From: Amphiura filiformis
Lineage: Eukaryota; Echinodermata; Ophiuroidea; Amphilepidida; Amphiuridae
Direction: 5' to 3'
Length of the DNA stretch: 64,000 bases
Assembly (NCBI RefSeq): GCF_039555335.1
Contig: NC_092637.1
Span: 3,312,472 to 3,376,471, forward strand
This document shows, in pieces, positions 22,351 to 30,618 of this stretch (positions are counted from its first letter, which is position 1; every line of letters starts with the position of its first letter). A program made the translations under genes and the position numbers. Below the pieces are notes generated by a model, which worked only from the letters and a program-made list of their open reading frames with translations, was not told where the DNA came from and did no database searches.

Positions 22351-23372
22351 TTAATTTAGCATGTGATCCTAGCATCCTTTTTTTATGACATTTTTCAGTA
22401 GATATCCACGAAAAAAGCTTATTCACAAAATTTCAATCCGATTTTGCGTTTGCGAGTTATGCATGATTATGTGTACCAGAAACACAAAAACGTTTTAAAA
22501 ACGTTTTAAATAAGTTATATTTTGGCTTTTGGTTTAGGTAAAAACGTTTTAATAACATTAAAATGTCGGGTTATATAAAGGTCATGATAACGTTGTAAAA
22601 CGTTTTGTATGAAAACACACTGCAACAATATTTTTTAAATGTTTTCAATAAATGTTATTGTAAACTATTTTTACAAACATTTTTGCCAAATATTGTGTCA
22701 ATACTTAAATAACATTATGTTAAAATGTTTGAACCCAGAAAACACAGAAATGTTCTTAAAATGTTTTTTTCAAAACGTTTTGATAACATTTAAATGTCGG
22801 GTTATGCAAAGGTCATGAAAACGTTTTTAAAACGTTATTGAAAATATTTTGGGCAAACATTTTTCGCAAAATATTTTTTCAACTGTAACATTCTGTTTAG
22901 AATGTTTTGTATCAAGTTTTCAAGAATGTTTTTGGAAAGTTATTAAAACGTTTTTATACCCTTTATATAACCCGACATTGTAACGTTTTCTGTAAAACAT
23001 TTTTTTTGCTGAGCAGTAGACTATCAAAAATGTTTTTTAAGGTTACGAAAACGTTTTATACTCTTAATATACCCTTTATATAACCCGACATTTAAACGTT
23101 TTCTGACAACCTTTTATAACCTTTTGCGAATGATGTCGAAAACGTTTTGTGTTTGCTGGGATATTACACTGCTCCATAGGCCACTGTTGTAATTTCGATC
23201 TGGTATACCGGTACCGGTTTCATGTCACGATATTTTTGCTAAATGAATTAATCTGCAAGAAATATTTAGTACATAAACATTATGTAGCCAAAAGTTCCAA
23301 TGGTATAAAAATCTCAACTTTTTTTTTTTTTTTTTGGGGGATGAAGCTGTGGATCACGAAATGCCCTTTTAA
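22351..23372 (+). mobile_element. TTAA MITE family T1, copy 2, interrupted
   Basis: TTAA at 22351-22354 and 23369-23372. The left part ends at 22475 and resumes at 23162 after a nested element. The uninterrupted relatives read 'gattatgtgtattacactg' across the join. The left TTAA overlaps the TTA target of the Harbinger-like element, so it inserted right at that element's edge. Confidence 0.85.
22476..23161. mobile_element. nested TA-type element, family M1, 686 bp
   Basis: Begins CCAGAAACACAAAAACGTTTT and ends AACGTTTTGTGTTTGCTGGG(A). It is flanked by TA (22474-22475 and 23162-23163), and excising it with one TA restores the T1 element exactly. The body is made of AACGTTTT motifs and mirrored 'ataacccgacattt' / 'aatgtcgggttat' units. 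A second copy is at 27688. Confidence 0.88.
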
Positions 23373-23439
23373 CTGCATGTCAAAGCACCTAGCCATATGC
23401 CTTAAACTTTTAATTAATACATCCAATTCAAAAAAATAC

Positions 23440-23580
23440 AAAAAATTGCATTTCCCCATGCGGAAATACACCAAACATATTGCAGTTCCCCATACGGAAA
23501 TACACTATAAAAATATTGCAGTTCCCCATGCGGGACTGCAAGCGGATGTTGCAGTACTGTATGCGGTACTGCATATATAC
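23440..23580. repeat. inner hairpin module, right
   Basis: 'tttccccatgcggaaatac', 'gttccccatacggaaatac' and 'gttccccatgcgggactgc', then 'gtactgtatgcggtactgc'. This is the inverted counterpart of 18400-18605, a unit of about 38-50 bp. Confidence 0.8.
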
Positions 23581-23584
23581 GGTC

Positions 23585-23769
23585 GGTTGTATGATTTGAG
23601 ACCTAGTTTTTGAGACCAAGATGTGTTTTTGAGACCAAGACGTACTTTTGAGACCCTTTTGGCACTCACAAAAGGTCAACGCCGAGGAATACTATGGGCG
23701 GCCGTGTGTGCCAAAAGGGTGTCAAAACGTACGTTCATGTCTCAAAAACACGTCTAGGTCTCAAATCAG
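23585..23769. repeat. back-to-back termini inside the composite
   Basis: A right-type terminus (TTTTGAGACCCTTTTGGCAC, ending about 23667) is followed by 24 bp of other sequence. A left-type terminus (ATGGGCGGCCGTGTGTGCC at 23692) comes next, with short stubs of the GGTCTC array and the 'ggtattacaaccg' inner motif. This looks like two foldback elements meeting tail to head, or an internal rearrangement of one. Confidence 0.72.
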
Positions 23770-24443
23770 GTATTACAACCGAGACCGTTCTCTGTTTTTG
23801 AGACCTTTCTCTGTTTTTGAGACCTTTCTCTGTTTTTGAGACCTTTCTCTGTTTTTGAGACCTTTCTCTGTTTTTGGTATCTCTCTGTTTTTGAGGCCTT
23901 TCTCTGTTTTTGAGACCTTTCCCTGTTTTTGAGACCTTTCTGAGACGTTTCTCTGTTTTTTGAGACCATAACGTGTTTTGAGACCATAACGTGTTTTGAG
24001 ACCATAATGTGTTTTGAGACATAACGTGTTTTTGAGACCATAACGTGTTTTTGAGACCATAACGTGTTTTTGAGACCATAACGTGTTTTTGAGACCATAA
24101 CGTGTTTTTGAGACCATAACGTGTTTTTGAGACCTTTTTCTGTTTTTGAGACCTTTCTCTGTTTTTGAGACCTTTCTCTGTTTTTGAGACCTTTCTCTGT
24201 TTTTGAGACCTTTCTCTGTATTTGAGACCTTTCTCTATTTTTGAGACCTTATTGTACTATTGAGACCTTGTTGTGTGTTGTTTCTGAGACCTTTCTCTGT
24301 TTTTGAGACCTTATCTTTTGAGACCTTATTGTGTGTTTATTTCTGAGACCTTTATGTGTTTTTGAGACCTTATTATGTTGAGACCTTATTATGTGTTTAT
24401 TTCTGAGACCTCTTAGACCTTATTGTATTTTGAGACCCATTTT
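23770..24443 (-). repeat. right minisatellite arm, inverted 19-bp unit
   Basis: Inverse of the left arm. From the outer edge inward (24443 down) it has mixed CACAATAA units, the AGAGAAA block, the CACGTTAT block (about 23955-24130), then a further AGAGAAA block not seen on the left. The outer end (…GAGACCCATTTT) lacks the ~19-bp GGCCGCCCAT-type terminus present on the left. Confidence 0.92.
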
Positions 24444-24460
24444 GTTCATGAGCTGCTTCT
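24444..24460. repeat. 17-bp duplication, right copy
   Basis: Identical to 17509-17525. It marks the right border of the composite within the LINE frame (ILKEAAHE). Confidence 0.88.
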
Positions 24461-26300
24461 TTAAGAATTCTGGGGGATATGCCATCAACCCCTGCGGCTT
24501 TGTTTGGATTTAAGTCTTTCAGAAGCTTCTCAATCCCTGGCGTGTGGATAGTGATGTTTTCAATAGGTGGTGTTGTATTTTGAGCAATATTAGGTGTAGA
24601 ATGAATGTCCTCCTGTGTGAATACTGAGCAAAATTGGTTATTCAGGATGTCAGCCTTCTGTTTGTTGTCTGACACTAGAGCACCATGGTCTTTTAGTGCT
24701 GAAATACCAGTGGAGTCCTTGGAGATGTTTTTAATAAAGGACCAGAATTGCTTTTTGGAATCCAGACAAACATCTCTCACATATTTTGTATATGAGAATT
24801 TGGTCACTTTGTGTGTGTCCTTCCTTATTGATGTGAAATTGTCCCAGTCAGAGCTATTACCACTTATACGGGCCTTGTTATAGGCTCTTTGTTTACGCCG
24901 TTGCATGCGTTTTATTGTGGGACTTATCCAAGGAGTTTTATTTTGCTTGCTCATGATCTTGGATGGTATGTATTTATCCATTGTGGTATTCAGATGTGAT
25001 TACAGAGACATTACCACTTGTGTGAGACTTATTGCAAAACTCATTGCTAAACCTGTTGAGCTCGTTTTTAATACCAGGCATATCGGCTTTATTATATAAA
25101 TAGGCTTTATGCGGTTTCTGTTTGTTACGTTTGGGGGAGGTATTGATGATCAACATAGCGATCCCATCGTGATCACTCATTCCGGGAATCACAATGGACT
25201 TCTCAACGAGCGTAGCATTGGTGGTGAAGAACAGATCCAAAATGTTGTTTTTACGGGTGGGTTCCGTCACCATTTGTTCAAGATTGAAGTCATTAGCAAG
25301 ATCTATCATCTGGTGACAGATATTTTTGACTGGGGAACCTTGACGCACAGATTGAGAATTCCACTGTATATCACCCAAGTTGAAGTCCCCCCCTTAACCA
25401 AATATGATCATTTTTTGATCTTTTGATTTTGGCCAGGGAATCATACAACAAATTTAGATAATTGAGATCCTTTTTATCAGGTGTTCTATAAAATGATCCT
25501 ATTATCAAGTTCTTACATCCAACAAGTTGGACCTGAGTCCAAACTACCTCGCAAGCAGTATCAAGATCGAACCTATGAGCACCGATTAGGTCATTTTTAA
25601 GAACAATAATGACTCCTCCATAGGAATCTTCCCTGTCCTTTCTGAAAGCTGTGTAACCTGCAGGGATGAGTTCCTCGCTTTTCACAGAGGGGTTGATCCA
25701 TGTCTCACTACCGATGACAATATCGGGTTTATGACTGTCCAAACAAGCAGCAAAATCTGCCACTTTGTTTTTCAAACTGCCAAAATTAATAACCAACACT
25801 TTCAAAGGTCTTTTAACCTTTGATTGTGGTTTCCGTTTTGGTTTGTGGGCAGTTGCTGTTTATCACCCTGTTTTTGAGGTTGTTTGGGAGACGACGATGC
25901 CATTGGTGGACTTAACGGTGCACCATCACTACTTAGGTTTTCCAACCCAGAAAAACTATTAGACATGTTCATTGACCACTGTGAGAAGAGGGAGGTACTG
26001 TAATTGGGCATACCACAACTGCAGCATATCCAGGAGACATTTGAACCACCAAGAGCCTCATACATGACGGTGTTCATGCTCATACATTGTGTGTGGAACC
26101 AACCGTCACATTCATCGCACTGAACAGCTCTTTGGGTCCAAGTGCAGGGGTCTTGGCAGATGATGCATGGAAATTTAGAGCAACTTGCATCACGATCATC
26201 TTTGGAAACAGGCCCAGGCCCCGGGTTCGGTTCAGTGTCTCCGGATTGCATAGGCAAATTCTCCTGCTCATCTATGTGTAAACAGTTTATGAGCCAAAGT
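24444..26300 (-). pseudogene. CR1/L2-like LINE, 5' part: 2A-like, PHD finger, endonuclease, start of reverse transcriptase
   Basis: Reading the minus strand from about 26300, a 2A-like 'MQSGDTEPNPGP' (26257-26222) comes first. A PHD finger (Cys4-His-Cys3: CIIC, CDECDGWFHTQC, WICCSC) lies at about 26180-26020. Next is an APE-type endonuclease ('LVINFGSLKNK', 'VIGSETW', 'YGGVIIV', 'SFYRTPD', 'DHIWLRGG', 'DFNLGDIQW', 'PGMSDHDGI') at about 25805-25100. A linker follows and then 'LKDLNPNKAAGVDGISPRIL', the first reverse-transcriptase block, stopping at 24444. Frame changes occur near 25805, at a G7 run near 25388 (inside the GG-DFN motif), and near 24990. With the 17525-16620 part this would be nearly full-length, but it is inactive. 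Confidence 0.88.
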
Positions 26301-26469
26301 CAGTAATGCAAAGTCTACAGTTATCATAAACAAGAAGGTTGATGTTTCAAGTCATGCTCATTATTATGTATTTTATGTAATTTCTATGGCTTCCTGTTTG
26401 ATTGCAAACAATGAATAAAATATTATATCTCAATTCATTATCATTTATTGCTTTCATTTTGCTTTACAG

Positions 26470-26764
26470 ACTTTCCAGATGAGTGGTTTCAAAATGTAGA
26501 AGACGATGCCAAGAATATTGGGAAGGAGGCCACCTCACCAAAAGAGTGGCGCTTGGTGATAGGGATGCTGAGCAAATAACTGTAGGGCCACCAACAGATG
26601 ACCACCAACCATCAAGATCACAGCGAGTGACACGATCCACAAGTACAAGATCTGATACTTACCCTGCTATCTTTTTATTTACTGAAACATTGCTGAGCCA
26701 TGAAGTTAATATTTCAAGTGCAAGCAAGAAAGTCACATTAACACCAGAAGATGGAGAGTTTCAG
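26470..26764 (+). CDS. candidate exon with one frame break, unrecognised protein
   Basis: Follows a pyrimidine-rich acceptor ('tttcattttgctttacag'). One frame reads 'FPDEWFQNVEDDAKNIGKEA' to about 26550. The next reads on as 'LGDRDAEQITVGPPTDDHQP' to 'VTLTPEDGEFQ' and is open to 26785. The two join smoothly if one base is added or lost near 26553, so this is either a pseudo-exon, a sequencing indel, or two exons. 'TTTCAG|GTCACC' at 26764 is a weak donor that keeps frame with the exon at 26848. I do not recognise the protein. Confidence 0.42.
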
Positions 26765-26847
26765 GTCACCTTCAGATTCATTTAAGTTACTGAGGTCAGA
26801 AAATCATAAACAGTGTTTTCCCAAGTGTTTTGCATGGTCTGTTTTAG

Positions 26848-27054
26848 CTATCAGAGAGACTTCGTATGAAACTCAGAAAAGAAACTCTGAGTAATAAGGA
26901 TGAATATATGTCATTTCATGATTTCAGTCGTGCTTTGAAACCTGATGATCATAAGGAGCCATGGCCATTGGATTACCAATGTTACCTCTGTCATGAATAC
27001 CATCCATTATTTTTATATGCTGCCCCAACTGTTGACAACTGTCCATCTGAGTAG
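26848..27054 (+). CDS. candidate terminal exon, unrecognised protein
   Basis: After acceptor 'ggtctgttttag' the frame runs LSERLRMKLRKETLSNKDEY, then 'SFHDFSRALKPDDHKEPWPL' and 'CYLCHEYHPLF', to TAG at 27052-27054. The composition looks like a real soluble protein and the stop is followed 36 bp later by AATAAA. The preceding frame joins in phase 0. There is no resemblance to transposon proteins that I can see. It may be the 3' end of a host gene on the + strand whose upstream exons are interrupted by the transposon complex. Confidence 0.48.
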   Translation, partial: LSERLRMKLRKETLSNKDEYMSFHDFSRALKPDDHKEPWPLDYQCYLCHEYHPLFLYAAPTVDNCPSE

Positions 27055-27089
27055 GACAATTGTTAAGCTTGTGTATTTGTGCAACCATA

Positions 27090-27095
27090 AATAAA
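27090..27095 (+). promoter_or_regulatory. polyadenylation signal candidate
   Basis: AATAAA 36 bp after the stop codon of the 26848 exon. Confidence 0.4.
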
Positions 27096-27150
27096 AAGGT
27101 GACCTGATATTACCCATCATCTACTGTTAATGTGACTTTCCGGCTATAGT

Positions 27151-27289
27151 TTGGTTCACCTGAAGTTTGGAAGTGTGTACCGATCGACTTCCAGTGCAGG
27201 TATAGTGCGTGATTAACTTTGTGCACACGATTCCATCCTGCAATCAGTGAAATACAAAACATGGAGCTAACAAACTTGAGGTGAACCAA
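27151..27289. mobile_element. 139-bp TIR element
   Basis: TTGGTTCACCTGAAGTTTG (27151-27169) and CAAACTTGAGGTGAACCAA (27271-27289) are inverted, with one mismatch. The target duplication is not clear. It lies in what would be the 3' flank of the candidate + strand gene. Confidence 0.7.
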
Positions 27290-27687
27290 TGTATCATTTA
27301 AAGATTAAATGCTTCAGCTTTTAAGTGTTTTGTTTTCAAGATTCTAAATGTCTTGATTCACATGCATGTTTTATATTTAACATTTAAAAGTGTAAGTTCA
27401 TGTGTCTTCTTTTTCAACATTTTGCCCTTTGCAGCATATTTTACTGTCAAAAAATAACTATTTTTCCTTAAATCACATTTTCAGGATTTATTTGTGCCTG
27501 TGTGCATGGATTAGGAGTTGTCCATAGGTGTGTTTGTTTTAATCATGTATTAAATAAATCTTAATATAATTCCTTGCATCCACATCAAAGAAACTTTCAT
27601 AAATGGGACAAAGTTTATAAGAAATGGAGGAAAAGCCACTCAGGGAAGCATGTTTTGAAACTTTGTTTGTGTTTTGTAATGACTTTA

Positions 27688-28565
27688 CCCAGCAAACACA
27701 AAACGTTTTCGACATCATTCGCAAAAGGTTATAAAATTCAGAAAACGTTTAAATGTTGGGTTATATAAAGGGTATATTAAGAGTATAAAAAGTTTTCATA
27801 ACAATAAAAAACATTTTCTGATAATCTACTGGCCAGTACACACAAAATGTTTTACAGAAACTTTAAAATGTCGGGTTATATAAAGGGTATAAAAACGTTT
27901 TAATAACATTCCAAAAACATTTTTGAAAACTTGATACAAAACAAAACATTCTATACAGAATGTTATATTGGGGTTGAAAAATGTTTGTCCAAAATATTTG
28001 CAATAACGTTTTAAATACATTTTCATGACTTTTATATAACCCGACATTTAAATGTTATTAAAACGTTTTGTAAAACACGTTTTAAGAACATTTCTGTGTT
28101 TGCTGGGTGCAAATATTTTAACATAATGTTATTTAAGTGTTGACAAAATATTTAGCAAAAAATGTTTGCAAAAATAGTTAACAATAACATTTTGAACGCA
28201 TTTTAAAAATATTGTTATAGTGTATTTTCATACAAACCGTTTTCATGACCTTTATATTTAATGTTATTAAAACGTTTTGAAAAAAAAAAACATTTTAAGA
28301 ACATTCCTGTGTTTGCTGGGTGCAAATATTTTAACATAATGTTATTCAAGTGTTGATAAAATATTTGGCAATTCGTTTGCAAAAATAGTTTACAATAACA
28401 TTTTGAAAACATTTTAAAAATATTGTTGTAGTGTGTTTTCATACAAAACGTTTTAAAACGTTTTCATGACATTTATATAACCCGACATTTTAATGTTATT
28501 GAAACGTTTTACCTAAACCAAAAGCCAAAATGTAACTTATTTAAAACGTTTTTGTGTTTGCTGGG
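27688..28565. mobile_element. TA-type element family M1, longer copy with internal duplication
   Basis: CCCAGCAAACACAAAACGTT … AACGTTTTTGTGTTTGCTGGG, flanked by TA (27686-27687 and 28566-28567). A unit of about 220 bp starting 'gtgtttgctgggtgcaaata' occurs twice in tandem (about 28096 and 28310), so terminal-like motifs also lie inside. Same family as the nested copy at 22476. Non-coding; TA target of Tc1/mariner type. Confidence 0.87.
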
Positions 28566-28567
28566 TA

Positions 28568-29572
28568 GTAGATTATGTTTTGCTCACAAAGTTCTATTAC
28601 AGTCCTAATGTATGATTTCCTTCAAATAATACTCAAAATGCTGAAATAATTTGCCATTTAACATGCAGTTCTATTGGATGTCTAACTTTGCTCTGTTCAC
28701 CTAACACAACTCAACACAACAAACACAACTAATTTGGCTGACTCCATTAAGTTGCAAGTTAATGTGTAAGCATTACAAATATGGCAAAATCAAGTTTAAA
28801 AAAGATTAGCCAATTTCATGTTACAGATCGTACATTATGGCTTTAATAGTACGCATGTCCACTAAAAATTGAAGTACTTTTAAATTGACTCAGACCTAAC
28901 TTATTGGCTGGGAATTGATGAAAGAAACATTTTGGCGTTTAAGTAATCTTAATCGGACATTTCATTACAGAGATATGGCTTTCGAGTGTCACAGTTTTAT
29001 ATGGCTGATAGAACATGTTAAAAAGTTTAAGTCCAAAAGGAATACTAACAGAAAGTGCAATTTTAAGGTACTTTTTCTTAATGTATTTATTAACTAGCAT
29101 TTTCTGGAACATTATATTTGCTTATACAACATGAAATAAGATCATCCTGAAAATTTAAGCGATTTTGTTGACATATAACGAACAATATAAGACCCCCAAA
29201 ACCCATGGTTTGTTTGGTGGAACCTCAAGCATGATCATAGATGGCTGCCATGGAAAATATCTCCATAGAGAGCTGAACAATAAGTGCATTCTTTCAAATG
29301 AATAGCGGAAGTCTTTAACATTGTTCAATCTTTTAAGATCAGCACATTTTATCTTCAAAAATGATTATATTTCATCATGACATAAGTTTGGTAACATTAA
29401 TCACTATCAATTTTGAAAAATTTGCTCTAACTCAAAAGGTTATCTTTACTACATTGAGCAATATACTGTGTGTGCATGGAAGCCATGATGTAGCATAATC
29501 TAAAATGGACATGGTGGTCAGAAGTACTTAATTTGAGATGGGTTTTGGAAGGCTTAAACATTCTTTAATTAC
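28568..29572. other. no recognised feature
   Basis: AT-rich spacer. I see no exon or repeat. Confidence 0.5.
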
Positions 29573-29576
29573 TTAA

Positions 29577-30240
29577 GGGATCTGAAATGAGCGTTTTGAG
29601 CGTTTCGACAGTATTTTTTGTGGGATATGAGATCTCATCAGACATATCGAATTGTATTCTGTATTCGAAGAATGTCTTTCTGATAACAAATAATTTTCAT
29701 TTTTTGAAATTCAGGATATAATACAAATTTTATGACAAATTATTAAAATTTGATATTTTTCACTTTTTGATATATAACAGTCCTCGAAGCAAATTCTATA
29801 AATCTAATGATATATTCTTAAAGTGTATGTAGCTGGGAGGAAAAGCCGATGATCAATTGAAAATTTTGACCTTTCATATTGAAGATATAGATTATTTTTT
29901 CCAAAAAAGACCTAATTTTTTTGGTGTTTTGGGGAAAAAAATCCATATCTTCAATACGAAAGGTCAAAATTTTCCAATTGATCGTCGGCTTTTCATCCCA
30001 CCTACATACACTTTAAGTATAAATCATCAGATTTATAAAGTTTACTTTGAGTACTGTTAAATATCAAAAATATAAATGTTTAATCATTTGCCATAAAATG
30101 TGTATTACATTGCGAATTGCAAAAAATCAAAATTATTTGATATCAGAAGGACATGCTTCGTATTCAGAATGCAATTCGATATGTCTGATGTGCTCTAATG
30201 TCCCACAATAAATACTGTCCAAACATTCATACCCCACCCC
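29577..30240. mobile_element. 664-bp foldback with TTAA target (Kolobok-like)
   Basis: TTAA at 29573-29576 and 30241-30244. The two halves are inverted copies almost to the centre (29900-29950). Matching landmarks are 'cagacatatcgaattg', 'aaagtgtatgta', 'gatcaattg' and 'ttttgacctttc'. The left edge is GGGATCTGAAATGAGCG and the right edge CATTCATACCCCACCCC. It is a nearly complete hairpin, non-coding. Confidence 0.88.
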
Positions 30241-30289
30241 TTAACATCCTGCACATTTTGTCTTCAAAAATAGTTAAATTTTATGAGTA

Positions 30290-30616
30290 CAGTCCAACCT
30301 CTCTTCTCCGGCCATGATGGGACCAAGCATTGTCCGGATAAGTGAAAAATCCGGATAAGTGAATTACATGTAATTCTGCATTGACTGTCCCAAGTACTTA
30401 AATGGTGACAACAAAATATTGTTTAAACATGGTGTTTATAACAGTAAAAGCTGGCTTTAGAGTGCTTATTGCAACATAGATGTCATTCTAATTAAGCATT
30501 CAGAGCATGGAATTACCTGTGGTAAATCATCAAAAACATATTTCCCTGTGAAGATTTCACATCCGGATAACAGAGAGATCCATATAAAAGAGGTCCGTAT
30601 AAGAGAGGTTGGACTG
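30290..30616. mobile_element. pogo/Tigger-like MITE, 327 bp
   Basis: CAGTCCAACCTCTCTTCTCC … AAGAGAGGTTGGACTG with TA on both sides (30288-30289, 30617-30618). Subterminal 'ccggataa' motifs point inward from both ends. The CAGT start and TA target fit the pogo/Tigger branch of Tc1/mariner. Confidence 0.87.
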
Positions 30617-30618
30617 TA

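Larger units (their letters stand above)
17526..24443. mobile_element. 6.9 kb foldback composite inserted in the LINE (TU/FB-like)
   Basis: Both ends consist of long arrays of a ~19-bp unit, GGTCTCAAAAACAGAGAAA and its variant GGTCTCAAAAACACGTTAT. The left arm (17545-18390) reads in + orientation and the right arm (23770-24443) in the reverse. Inside the arms lies a second mirrored module of hairpins (18400-18605 and 23440-23580). The left terminus is ATGGGCGGCCGTGAGGGCC, and the same motif recurs at 23692. The core (18610-23440) carries no transposase and is filled with other MITEs. Long inverted arms made of tandem repeats are the defining layout of foldback elements such as Drosophila FB and sea urchin TU. 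The family assignment is an inference from layout alone. Confidence 0.8.

Noticed and set aside
23149-23613. 154-codon + strand gene
   Set aside because: The frame runs across the end of M1, the T1 MITE and the hairpin module; a chance frame in repeats.
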